From JBGPJM01 sp041485385 (GTDB taxonomy: Bacteria > Planctomycetota > Phycisphaerae > Phycisphaerales > UBA1924): a stretch of 27,859 bases of DNA. The notes beneath the pieces were generated by a model. It worked only from the letters and a program-made list of their open reading frames with translations. It did not search any database and was not told the origin of the DNA. Positions 17,177 to 25,533 of this stretch are shown piece after piece. Every line of letters starts with the position of its first letter. The stretch's first letter is position 1. The translations under genes were made by a program, and so were the position numbers. The stretch lies in NCBI GenBank assembly GCA_041485385.1, contig JBGPJM010000038.1:1-27859 (forward strand), in the 5' to 3' direction.

Positions 17177-17866
17177 CTACTTCCCCTCCGGCTTCTTCTC
17201 CCCTTCCCCGGTCTTCTTCTCGACCTCGCCGATCGACAGCTTCAGGTCCGCCAAGACCTTGTCCGTTATGTCCTGATCGCCGGGGAAGCTGAGGACGGGG
17301 CGCCCGAGGAACTGCTCCATCAGTGTCCCGGGGTCCTCGGCGACGATGGTCTCCAATCGGCCGCGGCACGCCACCACGTGCGTGTACCCCTCCTTCTGTG
17401 CGATCGTGCCCGCCGACGCCCGGCCTAGCTCGTAGCACTCCACGAACTGCTTGCCCATGAAGACCTGGTACGCGCGCTCCAGCTCGCTCTCGCGCTTGCG
17501 GAAGGCCTGGCTCTTCGTCTGGAACTCCCTTGCCGCGACCTGGGCCTTCTCGTCCTTGGGATCGGCATTGACGAGCTGGTTGCGCATGGTCTGCAGCTCG
17601 TCGGCCTGGGGCTTGAGCTCCGCTTCGGCCTTGTCGTGCTCGGCCTGGCGGGCCGGGGCGTAGCGGTCGCTCTCAAAGAGCTTCTGCATGGCCTTGTACA
17701 CGTCGCAGGTGGCGACCTTCGCCGGCGCGGGCTCGGCCCTCGCCGGAGACGCCCCTCCCACCGCCAGCGCCGCGCCCCCCGGCCCGCGATCAACCCACGC
17801 GCCGACGCCCAACGCCAGCGCGAGAAACAGCAGTCCGTAGACGACGGTTCGTTCGGTAGTACGCAT
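17177..17866 (-). CDS. OmpH/Skp-like periplasmic chaperone
   Basis: A 229-residue protein with an N-terminal hydrophobic signal or anchor (about 9-27, TVVYGLLFLALALGVGAWV), then a Gly/Ala linker and an OmpH/Skp-type domain: KVATCDVYKAMQKLFESDRY (about 55-74) and a long charged coiled coil (about 75-150, rich in Glu, Lys and Gln). After it comes a beta-strand segment EGYTHVVACRGR. A Lys/Glu-rich tail ends the protein. Skp proteins hold outer-membrane proteins on their way through the periplasm. That fits the presence of lpxA nearby, but clients are unknown. ATG 17866 has GGAG six bases upstream. An upstream in-frame stretch (MPVRGGEAGDH) is unlikely to be used. Confidence 0.8.
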   Translation of the reverse strand: MRTTERTVVYGLLFLALALGVGAWVDRGPGGAALAVGGASPARAEPAPAKVATCDVYKAMQKLFESDRYAPARQAEHDKAEAELKPQADELQTMRNQLVNADPKDEKAQVAAREFQTKSQAFRKRESELERAYQVFMGKQFVECYELGRASAGTIAQKEGYTHVVACRGRLETIVAEDPGTLMEQFLGRPVLSFPGDQDITDKVLADLKLSIGEVEKKTGEGEKKPEGK

Positions 17867-17969
17867 GTGGTCTCCAGCTTCCCCGCCCCGCACGGGCAAC
17901 TCTAGCTAGGGGCTCGGCCCGGATACGCCGGGCGCCCGGGCGCATCTCCACCCGGCGGGGCCGTCGCCC

Positions 17970-17975
17970 TATTGT
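17970..17975 (+). promoter_or_regulatory. -10-like element of the M29 peptidase gene
   Basis: TATTGT, identical to the hexamer before rsfS, lies 20 bases before ATG 17996, with AAGGAG in between. No -35 is recognisable. Confidence 0.35.
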
Positions 17976-17995
17976 CTTCGCTCAAGGAGAAATCC

Positions 17996-19156
17996 ATGCG
18001 TGACCCCCGCCTGAACAAGCTCGCCGACGTTCTCGTCCGGTACTCCACACGCGTCAAGCCTGGCGACCTGGTCTCCATCGTCTCCGAGCCGGGCGCGATG
18101 CCCCTGATCGAGGCCGTCTACGAGGCCGTGATCAAGGCCGGCGGCAACCCGTACTGGATGCCGCGCTCCGAGCAGCTCGACGAGATCCGCCTCACGAATG
18201 CCACCGACGAGCAGATCAAGTTCGTCAACCCCATCCTGCTGCACCAGGTCGAGAAGATCGACGTCCACATCGGCTTCTGGGCGGAGGTCAACACCAAGGC
18301 CTTCAGCCAGATCGACCCCAAGCGCATGGCGCTGAACCAGTCGGCGCGCAAGCCGATCATGAAACGGTTCATGGAGCGGGCCGCCGACGGCCAGAAGAAC
18401 AAGCCCGGCGGGCTGCGCTGGTGCGGCACGCTCTACCCCACGCTCGGCTCGGCCCAGGACGCCGAGATGTCGCTGGCGCAGTACTCCGACTTTGTCTTCC
18501 GCGCCGGCCTCCTCCACATGCCCGACCCCGTCGCGGCGTGGCAGAAGATCCACGAGCGCCAGGAGCACGTCCGCAACTACCTCCAGACCAAGCACACGCT
18601 CCGTTTCAGGGCCCCGCCCGGAGACGGGCACGACGGCACCGACCTCACCGTCGACGTCGACCCCGGGAAGGCGGTGTGGATCAACTGCGCCGGGCACGAG
18701 AACTTCCCCGACGGCGAGGTGTTCACCGGCCCGCAGGGCGTGGACGGGCACGTGAACTACACCTTCCCGGCGGTGTACCAGGGGCGCGAGGTGCACGGCG
18801 TGCGCCTGGCGTTCAAGGCCGGGCGCGTCGTCGAGGCCTCGGCGAAGAAGAACGAGGAGTTCCTCATCAAGATGCTCGACCAGGACCCGGGGGCGCGGAA
18901 CCTGGGCGAGATCGCCATCGGCACCAACTACTCCATCACCGACTTCTCCCGCAACACCCTCTTCGACGAGAAGATCGGCGGCACGTTCCACGCGGCCGTC
19001 GGCGCCGGCTACCCCGAGTCCGGCAGCACCAACGAGTCCGGCCTGCACTGGGACATGGTGTGCGACCTCCGCAAGGGCGGCATCATCCAGGCCGACGGCG
19101 ACACGTTCCACATCGACGGGAAGTTCACGCGCGCGGGGTGGCCGGGGAACGAATGA
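17996..19156 (+). CDS. Aminopeptidase, family M29 (thermophilic type)
   Basis: A 386-residue metalloaminopeptidase of the AmpS/AmpT/PepS family, which removes N-terminal residues from peptides in the cytoplasm. The N-terminal domain has DPRLNKLADVLVRYSTRVKPGD and the substrate-binding region with GGNPYW. The C-terminal metal domain has ENFPDGEVFTGP, NLGEIAIGTN, FSRNTLFDEKIGGTFHAAVG, NESGLHWDMVCDL and FHIDGKF. These hold the Glu, His, Tyr and Asp ligands of the two-metal site. Length is typical. ATG 17996 is supported by GGAG seven bases upstream. An earlier in-frame start at 17972 is unlikely. It converges on the DUF2007 gene with 39 bases between stops. Confidence 0.93.
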   Translation: MRDPRLNKLADVLVRYSTRVKPGDLVSIVSEPGAMPLIEAVYEAVIKAGGNPYWMPRSEQLDEIRLTNATDEQIKFVNPILLHQVEKIDVHIGFWAEVNTKAFSQIDPKRMALNQSARKPIMKRFMERAADGQKNKPGGLRWCGTLYPTLGSAQDAEMSLAQYSDFVFRAGLLHMPDPVAAWQKIHERQEHVRNYLQTKHTLRFRAPPGDGHDGTDLTVDVDPGKAVWINCAGHENFPDGEVFTGPQGVDGHVNYTFPAVYQGREVHGVRLAFKAGRVVEASAKKNEEFLIKMLDQDPGARNLGEIAIGTNYSITDFSRNTLFDEKIGGTFHAAVGAGYPESGSTNESGLHWDMVCDLRKGGIIQADGDTFHIDGKFTRAGWPGNE

Positions 19157-19195
19157 CGTGCCGGCGCGGCCCGCGTTCCCTCGTCGATCCTCCGA

Positions 19196-19831
19196 TCATC
19201 CGTGCCTGCCCGGCTGCTTCTTCGCTCGCCAGATCATCACGAGCAGCACGCCGATGGCCATCGCGGCTCCGGTCCCCAGCGCGCGGTTGCTGCTGGAGAT
19301 CCACACCACGATCGGCGTCGCCGCGGAGAGCGACAGGAGCAACATGATCGACAGGGCCCCGATCCATCGCACCGCCGCGCGCCGCCGCTCCGTTCGGCCC
19401 GCTCCAATCGCTGCCTCGGCCGTGCGCACGTCCCCGGCGTTGGTCCCCACCATCGCCCGCTGTCGCGCCGAGATTTCCCGGCCGCACTCCGGGCAGTTGC
19501 TCTTCATCCTCAACCCGACCAGCGAGTAGCCGCACTTGGGGCACAGCAGGTCGTCCGGGAACGCGCTGTCAGGAGTAACCGTGGGTGGCTGCTCCAGATC
19601 GCCCTGCGAAGAACGCAGTTGCTGGAGAATCTCGACCGCTCGCGCCAGCTCGCCCCGCGGTACCGAGACCGAGATCTGGCTCGCCGCGCACCCGTACTGC
19701 AAAACCGTCGTGGGCACGCCGAAGATCTGCGCACGGATCCCCTCGTCCCGGAGCGAGCCGGCGAGCATCTCCGCCTCAAGGGGGCTGCCCACGTTCGTCA
19801 ACGGCACGAGCATGTCGGGATCGTCGCGCAT
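19196..19831 (-). CDS. DUF2007-like domain, zinc ribbon and two membrane helices
   Basis: A 211-residue protein. Residues 7-70 resemble DUF2007, a PII-like putative signal-transducing domain (LVPLTNVGSPLEAEMLAGSLRDEGI and ISVSVPRGELARAVEIL). A zinc ribbon follows (CPKCGYSLVGL and CPECGREI, about 97-121). Two hydrophobic helices near the C-terminus (about 155-175 and 185-203) anchor it in the membrane. Function is unknown. The gene lies 15 bases downstream of sppA on the same strand and is probably co-transcribed with it. Confidence 0.8.
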   Translation of the reverse strand: MRDDPDMLVPLTNVGSPLEAEMLAGSLRDEGIRAQIFGVPTTVLQYGCAASQISVSVPRGELARAVEILQQLRSSQGDLEQPPTVTPDSAFPDDLLCPKCGYSLVGLRMKSNCPECGREISARQRAMVGTNAGDVRTAEAAIGAGRTERRRAAVRWIGALSIMLLLSLSAATPIVVWISSSNRALGTGAAMAIGVLLVMIWRAKKQPGRHG

Positions 19832-19846
19832 CGGCCGTTCACGAGT

Positions 19847-20893
19847 TCACGGCGCCCCCGCCGTCCACAGGTAGTACGCGTTTCCCGGGGGCAACCGGCC
19901 CGGCCCCAGGTCGATGTTCAGAAGGTTCACCTCGGTCTTTGGTTGGGAATCCAGGCCGCGGGCTTGCGCCTGTTCGAGCGCGTACGCCGTCCGCGGGCGC
20001 GGCGAGTCGTTGGTGTGGTACTTCACGAGCTGCGCCAGCCGCAGCCCCGCCAGCGTCTTGGCCCGCTCGAAGGCGTCGCGCACGTCGCCCTCGCGGTCGG
20101 CGAGCCCTGCCTTCACTGCCTCCACGCCCGTCACCACGCGTCCGTCGGTAAGTTCGTCCAGCCTCGACCGATCGAGCTCCCGGCGAGCCACGCCCGCCGG
20201 CGCACCCCCGGCGCTCCCGCGCCTCTCCACCACCAGCCCCTTGAATCGCCCGTAAAACTCGTCCACCAGGGTCTGGAGCACGGCGTACTGTCCCTCGCGC
20301 ACCGGTTCCAGCGGGCTGGCCAGGTCCTTGTTCACACCCGACTTCACCGCGCGCGACACGATCCCGATCTTCTTCAGCCCCTCCGAGAAGTTCAGCGTCG
20401 GGATGATCACGCCGATCGAAGCCGTGATCGTCGTCGGCTGTGCGATAATCTCGTCCGCCGACAGCGCCAGGTAATACCCCCCGCTGGCCGCGACCTCTCC
20501 CAGCGACGCCACCACCGGCTTGTGCGTCTTCTCCGCGAACCGCCGCACCTCGCGGAACATCATGTCCGAGGCGCTCACGCTCCCCCCCGGCGAGTTGATC
20601 CGCAGGATCACCGCCTTGACGTCGCCGTCCTTCTCGGCCTTCTCCAGCCGCGCAACCAGCTCGTCCACCGGGTTGGGCCCGCCGCCGAAGAGCCCGCCGC
20701 TCTCCTGCGGCCCATCGACGATCAGCCCGCGCACGTCGATCAGCGCGACCTTCGGCGTGGCGCTCTCATCGATCACCGTCGTCTCGCGCAGGCGCTGGTC
20801 GGCGGGGCCGAAGTTGAACGTCAGGCTGCTGGGCATGCACCCTCCCAGCAGGCACGCCGCGCCGGCCCAGGCGATCATCACCATGGTCTTCAT
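19847..20893 (-). CDS. sppA: Signal peptide peptidase SppA-like serine protease (S49), lipoprotein
   Basis: A 348-residue S49 peptidase. The N-terminus is a lipoprotein signal with lipobox LLGGC (lipidated Cys19). The S49 domain shows VALIDVRGLIVDG, AVILRINSPGGSVSASDMM, the nucleophile Ser in EVAASGGYYLALSAD (about 134) and the general-base Lys in SRAVKSGVNKDLASPL (about 182). This fits the single-domain SppA pattern. Such enzymes cut leftover signal peptides or act in envelope stress. A variable tail of about 70 residues ends with NAYYLWTAG. ATG 20893 has no ribosome site but TAGACT six bases upstream. Divergent from rsmH. Confidence 0.9.
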   Translation of the reverse strand: MKTMVMIAWAGAACLLGGCMPSSLTFNFGPADQRLRETTVIDESATPKVALIDVRGLIVDGPQESGGLFGGGPNPVDELVARLEKAEKDGDVKAVILRINSPGGSVSASDMMFREVRRFAEKTHKPVVASLGEVAASGGYYLALSADEIIAQPTTITASIGVIIPTLNFSEGLKKIGIVSRAVKSGVNKDLASPLEPVREGQYAVLQTLVDEFYGRFKGLVVERRGSAGGAPAGVARRELDRSRLDELTDGRVVTGVEAVKAGLADREGDVRDAFERAKTLAGLRLAQLVKYHTNDSPRPRTAYALEQAQARGLDSQPKTEVNLLNIDLGPGRLPPGNAYYLWTAGAP

Positions 20894-20899
20894 GGCGTG

Positions 20900-20905
20900 A
20901 GTCTA
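20900..20905 (-). promoter_or_regulatory. TAGACT element six bases before the sppA ATG
   Basis: Minus-strand CGTAGACTCACGCCATG has the same spacing as the element at 15208-15213, which implies a leaderless sppA transcript. Confidence 0.45.
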
Positions 20906-20929
20906 CGGCCGCGGCCCCGCGCAGGTATC

Positions 20930-20935
20930 TAGACT
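20930..20935 (+). promoter_or_regulatory. TAGACT element facing rsmH
   Basis: A plus-strand TAGACT lies 55 bases before the rsmH ATG and back to back with the sppA element. TATCCT at 20972-20977 (13 bases before the ATG) is a second -10 candidate. There is no clear Shine-Dalgarno before ATG 20991. Confidence 0.35.
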
Positions 20936-20990
20936 CGATGCCTTGATGCCTCGTGCCTCGATGCGTTCTTCTATCCTCAACCCTCGCGCC

Positions 20991-22001
20991 ATGACGACGA
21001 ACACGCCGCAACCCTCTCCAGGCGGCCGGCACATGCCGGTGCTGCTCCACGAGGTCCTCCAGCTCCTGAACCCCCGTCCGGGCGACACCGCCCTGGACTG
21101 CACCGCCGGCCTGGGCGGGCACGCCGCGGCCATCGCCGAGCGCCTCGGCCCCACCGGCACGCTCGTGCTCTGCGACCTCGACCCGGCCAACCTCGCCGCC
21201 GCCCGCTCGCGCGTCGAATCGCTCCCGAGCCCGCCGCGCGTCGTCGCCCTCCACACCAGCTACTCCGAGGCCCCGCGCCGTCTCGCCGAGCTCGGCCTGG
21301 TGGCCGACGTCGTCCTGGCCGACCTGGGCTTCGCCTCCAACCAGCTCGAGGACCCCGCCCGCGGCCTCTCCTTCTCCCACGACGGGCCGCTGGACATGCG
21401 ACTGGACCCCACCAGCCCGATCACGGCGGCCGAGCTGGTCAACTCCCTCTCGGAACGCGAACTAACAGAGATCATCCGCGAGTTCGGGGAGGAGCGGTAC
21501 GCCGCGAAGATCGCGGAAAAACTTGTCCGCGAACGAAAGGCCCAGCCGATACAGACCACGGCACGGCTCGCAGACATCGCGCGCCAAGTGGTTGGACCCA
21601 AGAGTGGATCCGCGACGATCGACCCCGCAACCCGCACCTTCCAGGCCCTCCGCATCGCCGTGAACGATGAGCTGGGCCGGCTGGGCTCTCTATTGGATTC
21701 CATCGCCCGCGCGGCCACGTTCCGCGCGGCGACGGGGACCCCGGGCTCAACCCCGCGCCAGGGCGCACAGACCTGGCTGGCGGCGGGCGCACGCGTCGGG
21801 ATCATCGCGTTCCACTCGCTGGAGGACCGGCCGGTGAAACAGGCGATCGCTGCCCTCGTGCAACGGGGCCTCGCAGTGGCATTGACGAAGAAACCCATCA
21901 CGGCCGGCGACGAAGAGATGCGGAGCAATCCGCGCGCCCGCTCGGCCAAACTCCGCGCACTGCGCCTGGCCGGGCCCGGCGCGATTCTCCACAGTGATTG
22001 A
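20991..22001 (+). CDS. rsmH: 16S rRNA (cytosine(1402)-N4)-methyltransferase RsmH (MraW)
   Basis: RsmH methylates C1402 in the decoding centre of 16S rRNA. The 336-residue product has all family blocks: HMPVLLHEVLQLL (about 14-26), DCTAGLGGHA (about 38-47), LADLGFASNQLEDPARGLSF with GPLDMRLD, ELTEIIREFGEERYA, FQALRIAVNDELG, IIAFHSLEDRPVKQ and EEMRSNPRARSAKLRALR. Ala in LGFASNQ replaces the usual Ser. ATG 20991 fits the family start. The frame open from 20943 adds an Arg/Ser-rich stretch with no conservation. In many bacteria this gene follows mraZ and opens the division/cell-wall cluster. Here sppA stands divergently in place of mraZ. Confidence 0.96.
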   Translation: MTTNTPQPSPGGRHMPVLLHEVLQLLNPRPGDTALDCTAGLGGHAAAIAERLGPTGTLVLCDLDPANLAAARSRVESLPSPPRVVALHTSYSEAPRRLAELGLVADVVLADLGFASNQLEDPARGLSFSHDGPLDMRLDPTSPITAAELVNSLSERELTEIIREFGEERYAAKIAEKLVRERKAQPIQTTARLADIARQVVGPKSGSATIDPATRTFQALRIAVNDELGRLGSLLDSIARAATFRAATGTPGSTPRQGAQTWLAAGARVGIIAFHSLEDRPVKQAIAALVQRGLAVALTKKPITAGDEEMRSNPRARSAKLRALRLAGPGAILHSD

Positions 22002-22025
22002 ACGACTCACGCTGCGCTGGTCGGT

Positions 22026-22055
22026 TCAACAACCGGCCGGTGCATTTGGTATGAT
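22026..22055 (+). promoter_or_regulatory. Promoter between rsmH and the LysM gene
   Basis: TATGAT (22050-22055) matches five of six consensus bases and is preceded by TGG, giving an extended -10 (TGN). TCAACA (22026-22031) lies 18 bases upstream as a -35. Transcription would start about 75 nt before the LysM gene, so LysM-ftsL-PBP can be expressed apart from rsmH. Confidence 0.6.
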
Positions 22056-22135
22056 GACGGACTCGGCCGCCCCACGGATCGGAGCGGCCACGGAAGGTTC
22101 GGGTTCACTCGCCTTCACTGCAAGGACGCTCCCCC

Positions 22136-23029
22136 GTGACACGCGAACACAAACTCGCCCTGATCGTCGGCTTCGCTCTGGTGCTGGTCGTCGGCATCGC
22201 CATCAGCGACCACTTCTCCAAGGCCCGGACCGGCAAGCCGGGAACCAACCTCACCGCCGGCAATCCGGACAGCTTCGGGGCCACCGGTGGCGGCCTCGAC
22301 AAGCAGATCGGCCCGCCCGAGGCGCCGCAGGTCACGCCCGACCGTGGGACCCTCTCGAAGGCATCGCACGAACCTGATGTGATCACAATCGATCCTCAGT
22401 CTGGAAAGGCTGGAATCAGCAGCGCCGATTCGGCACATCGCGGCGCAGACGGCTCGGACAGGATTTCGGACGAGTCCCACGCTCGTGAGCCCAAACCGCT
22501 CGCACAACCCGAGCCCATGCCCGCCAAGCCCATCTCCCGCGGCACGCTCCGCAAGTACGACGTCAAGCCCAAGGACACCCTCTACAAGCTGGCACAGAGC
22601 TCCTACAACGACGGCAGACTGTGGCAGGAGCTGGCCGAGTACAACAAGGGGCGCATCGGCCCCGACAACTCGCTCCGCCTGGGCACCACACTGCTCATCC
22701 CGCCGAAGGATGTTCTTCTTGGCGAGGCCGTCCTCGGGTCGGACAACCCTGGCGAAAAGCCCGCCCCGTCCAAGCCGGGCGCCTCTCCCGGCAGGTTCCC
22801 CACCTCCCCGGACATCTCCGAGACGGCGTTCACCAAGGCCGGGAAGCCGGCCAAGAAGTCCGCGACCACGACCTACACGGTCAAGTCCGGCGATCACCTC
22901 TCCACCATCGCCCTGCGTCTGCTCGGTTCCGCGAAGCGTGTCCAGGACATCCTTGAGCTGAACTCCGACCAGCTCGACGATGCCGACAGCATCGTCGTGG
23001 GCACGAACCTGAAGATCCCCGCCAAGTAA
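22136..23029 (+). CDS. Membrane-anchored protein with two LysM domains
   Basis: A 297-residue protein. A single N-terminal membrane helix (about 6-24, LALIVGFALVLVVGIAI) should place the rest outside the cytoplasmic membrane. A low-complexity linker (25-138) leads to LysM 1 (about 139-188, KYDVKPKDTLYKLAQSSY to LRLGTTLLIP). After a second linker comes LysM 2 (about 245-295, TYTVKSGDHLSTIALRLLG to VGTNLKIPAK). LysM domains bind N-acetylglucosamine in peptidoglycan. GTG 22136 has AAGGA upstream. It lies 134 bases after rsmH with its own promoter and 19 bases before the FtsL-like gene, which suggests a role in wall synthesis or division. Specific function unknown. Confidence 0.85.
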   Translation: MTREHKLALIVGFALVLVVGIAISDHFSKARTGKPGTNLTAGNPDSFGATGGGLDKQIGPPEAPQVTPDRGTLSKASHEPDVITIDPQSGKAGISSADSAHRGADGSDRISDESHAREPKPLAQPEPMPAKPISRGTLRKYDVKPKDTLYKLAQSSYNDGRLWQELAEYNKGRIGPDNSLRLGTTLLIPPKDVLLGEAVLGSDNPGEKPAPSKPGASPGRFPTSPDISETAFTKAGKPAKKSATTTYTVKSGDHLSTIALRLLGSAKRVQDILELNSDQLDDADSIVVGTNLKIPAK

Positions 23030-23048
23030 GTCTTCCCCGGGTACAGCC

Positions 23049-23426
23049 GTGTTCGCCAAGCTCGTCGCGCTCATCCTGTCGCTCGGCCTGATCGCCACCG
23101 TCCTGCTGACGGTGCGCCACCAGCGGATCCGCGCCGTGAACGAGATGGCCCAGATCTCCCGGCGCGTCGCCGAGCACGACCGCACGCTCTGGAAGCTGCG
23201 CGTCGAGATCGCCTCCCGCGTGACGCCCGACCGCGTGTACGCGATGGCCTCCCGGCTCGGGCACCTCGTCCCGCTCGCCCAGCCCAAATGGCCCACCAGC
23301 CAGGACCGCCCCGACCTCGTCGCCGCCGGCCCCCCGCCCTTCGACGACTCCCGCCCCCTTCTCACGACGGCCCCGGATTCCGCCATCCAGCCTGTCTCGA
23401 TGCCCGGCCAGGAGCCGCGGCCGTGA
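23049..23426 (+). CDS. ftsL: FtsL-like bitopic division protein
   Basis: A 125-residue protein with an N-terminal membrane helix (about 4-22, KLVALILSLGLIATVLLTV), then a short coiled-coil-like helix (RIRAVNEMAQISRRVAEHDRTL) and the LRVEIASRVTPDRVYAMASRLGHLVP segment. That segment matches the 'L..E...L..P.RIE..A...LG' logic of FtsL. The Pro-rich tail of about 40 residues is unusual. FtsL normally bridges divisome components and activates FtsWI. Assignment rests on topology, size and position directly before the penicillin-binding protein gene, whose GTG overlaps this stop by four bases. Sequence alone is weak for this family. GTG 23049 is the only suitable start. Confidence 0.7.
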   Translation: MFAKLVALILSLGLIATVLLTVRHQRIRAVNEMAQISRRVAEHDRTLWKLRVEIASRVTPDRVYAMASRLGHLVPLAQPKWPTSQDRPDLVAAGPPPFDDSRPLLTTAPDSAIQPVSMPGQEPRP

Positions 23427-25396
23427 CGGCCCTCCCCTCCGCCCCGGCCGCCGCTCCCCTTCTTCCCGGCCGCCGGATCGTGGCGGTCGCCGCCACCGTC
23501 TTCTGCTCGATCGCGCTCCTGCTGGCCGTGCTCCTGGCCCGCGTTGTTCAGCTCCAGGTCGCGCCCGGGGAACAGCTCCTGGCCAGCATGGATCAGCGCG
23601 TCACGGTCGTCCCGGAGCCCGGCGTGCGCGGCGACCTGATCGATCGCCGCGGCCGTCCGCTGGCGATCACCTGCTTCGGCCAGCGGGCCTTCCTCGACCC
23701 GACCCGGCTCCCCAGGGACCCGATCCCTTCCCTCTCGCAGCTCGCCGACGCCGTCGGCCTGCCGCTGGAGAAGGTCGCCGAACGCGTCATCCCCGCAATC
23801 GACAAGAACGAAAAGCTCGCGGCCGACCCCGATGCCCCCCGCGACGAGCACGGCAACCCCAAAGGCCTCGTCCGCTACCTCTCCATCGGCTCTGTCCTCG
23901 ACGATTCCCGCGCCGGGCTGGTCCGGTCCGCGAAGATCCCCGGTGTCGGCCTCGAGCTCCGCTCGGTCCGCGAGACCCCCGGCGACGACTACGCCGCGTC
24001 CATCCTCGGCCTGGTCGGCGTCGACGACGACGGGCTGATGGGCGCCGAGCGATCGCTCAACGACAAGGTCAAGCCCACCAGCGGCGAGATCCGGTACGTC
24101 CGCGACTCGCATTCCCGCCCGCTCTGGATGGAGCCCGGCGGGTACATCGCGCCGCGCCGCGGCAACGACATCCGTCTCTCCATCGATCTGGAGCTCCAGC
24201 GCATCGCCACCGAAGAGCTGCAGCGCGGCGTGGAAGACGCCGAGGCCGCCGGCGGACGCCTGGTCATGCTGGACCCCATCACCGGCGAGATCCTCGCCAT
24301 GGTCGACATCATCCGCAGCGTCCCCGACGCCGTGGCTTTCCCCTGGGTCTCGCCGAAGGACAAGACGCCCCTCCGCGCCGACCGGCGCTACCGCACCATC
24401 GTCAAGGACGAAGGCCGCGCCGTCCACCCCAGCCTCGGGCGCAACCGCTGCGTCGAGGACGTGTACGAGCCCGGCTCGACGTTCAAACCGTTCATGTGGT
24501 CGGTCGTCACCGAGCTGGGCCTGGCCCGCCCGGACGAGGTCATCGACACCGAGAACGGGAAATGGAACCCCTACGGCACCCGCATCCTGAAGGACGTCGC
24601 GCCGAATGCCTCCCTGACCTGGCACGACGTGCTGGTCAAGTCCTCCAACATCGGCATGGCGAAGGTCACCAGCCGCATGTCCGCGCCGCAGATGCGCGGC
24701 GCCGTCCTGCGGTTCGGCTTCGGCAGCAAGACCAACATCGGCCTCACGGGCGAGTCCCGCGGCTTCGTAACCCCCGCCAGCCGCTGGAGCAAGTTCACGC
24801 AGACCTCCGTCGCCATGGGGTACGAGATCGCCGTCACCCCTCTGCAGATGGTCCGGGGCTTCTCGGTTTTCGCCCGCAACGGCGCTCTCGCCGGCACGCT
24901 CCCCTCCGTCCATCTCACCGCCGTCGACCCTTCGGATTCCGCCGACCCGATGGCACGTGCCCTGCCGCCGCGGATCGTCCAGATCACGCGCGACACGATG
25001 AGGGGTGTCACGGCCAACGTCGACAGCAAGATGATGACGGCCGACCCGCACGCGGGCCCCCCCAAGTACGACTGGTTCGGCAAGTCCGGCACCGCCGAGA
25101 TCCCGCTGGGCCCGGCGCCCGAGGGCAAGCGCCGCCCCGCCGGCAGCAAGGGGTATTTCCCCGGTCAGTACAACTCCAGCTTCATCGCCGGCGCGCCGGT
25201 CGAGAGTCCGCGCCTGGTCGTCGTCGTCGTGATCGACGACCCCGGCCCCCGGCTGGTGCACGCCAACATCTACTACGGCTCGCACGTGGCCGCGCCCGTT
25301 GTCCGGCGCGTGCTGGAGCGCGGCCTGACCTACCTCGGCGTCCCGCCGACGGTGCCGGCCGGTTCGCTGGACGAGAAGCAGACCGCGAGCCGCTGA
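23423..25396 (+). CDS. ftsI: Class B penicillin-binding protein (FtsI/PBP2-type transpeptidase)
   Basis: A 657-residue D,D-transpeptidase that cross-links peptidoglycan. Residues about 18-42 form the membrane anchor. The pedestal domain contains GVRGDLIDRRGRPLA (about 70-84) and GVGLELRSVRETPGDDYAASILG. The transpeptidase domain has SxxK in EPGSTFKPF (Ser about 352), SxN in VKSSNIGMAK (about 407) and K(S/T)G in FGKSGTAEIP (about 553). An insert of about 60 residues separates MVDIIR from the SxxK motif. No PASTA domain. GTG 23423 overlaps the FtsL-like stop as GTGA, so translation is probably coupled, with AGGAG upstream. Position after ftsL favours the division role (FtsI) over elongation, by inference. 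murE does not follow. Confidence 0.92.
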   Translation: MTALPSAPAAAPLLPGRRIVAVAATVFCSIALLLAVLLARVVQLQVAPGEQLLASMDQRVTVVPEPGVRGDLIDRRGRPLAITCFGQRAFLDPTRLPRDPIPSLSQLADAVGLPLEKVAERVIPAIDKNEKLAADPDAPRDEHGNPKGLVRYLSIGSVLDDSRAGLVRSAKIPGVGLELRSVRETPGDDYAASILGLVGVDDDGLMGAERSLNDKVKPTSGEIRYVRDSHSRPLWMEPGGYIAPRRGNDIRLSIDLELQRIATEELQRGVEDAEAAGGRLVMLDPITGEILAMVDIIRSVPDAVAFPWVSPKDKTPLRADRRYRTIVKDEGRAVHPSLGRNRCVEDVYEPGSTFKPFMWSVVTELGLARPDEVIDTENGKWNPYGTRILKDVAPNASLTWHDVLVKSSNIGMAKVTSRMSAPQMRGAVLRFGFGSKTNIGLTGESRGFVTPASRWSKFTQTSVAMGYEIAVTPLQMVRGFSVFARNGALAGTLPSVHLTAVDPSDSADPMARALPPRIVQITRDTMRGVTANVDSKMMTADPHAGPPKYDWFGKSGTAEIPLGPAPEGKRRPAGSKGYFPGQYNSSFIAGAPVESPRLVVVVVIDDPGPRLVHANIYYGSHVAAPVVRRVLERGLTYLGVPPTVPAGSLDEKQTASR

Positions 25397-25432
25397 CCCC
25401 GCCTCGCTCCCCGACATCTCCCGACCCCCTGC

Positions 25433-25452
25433 CCCCTGTTCTTGGGGTTTTT
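25433..25452 (+). terminator. Probable intrinsic terminator after the PBP gene
   Basis: CCCC, a seven-base loop TGTTCTT, GGGG and then TTTTT. The stem is only four G-C pairs, so strength is uncertain, but the T-run stands out in this GC-rich sequence and lies 36 bases after the stop. Confidence 0.5.
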
Positions 25453-25455
25453 CGT

Positions 25456-25483
25456 TTGCTCCGCGGCCCCTCGGCGGTACTAT
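25456..25483 (+). promoter_or_regulatory. Promoter of the sorting-tail protein gene
   Basis: TTGCTC (25456-25461), a 16-base spacer and TACTAT (25478-25483). The leader of about 44 nt contains GGGAGAGAGAG just before ATG 25534. Confidence 0.5.
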
Positions 25484-25533
25484 GTCCTTCGAACCGACGC
25501 GGAATGTCGGCGTCGATCAGGGAGAGAGAGACA

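Noticed and set aside
22115..25417. Open frame of 1100 codons on the minus strand opposite LysM-ftsL-PBP
   Set aside because: It is a shadow of GC-rich codon use: no motifs, Asp/Gly/Val-rich low-information sequence. The opposite strand has complete LysM and transpeptidase motifs.
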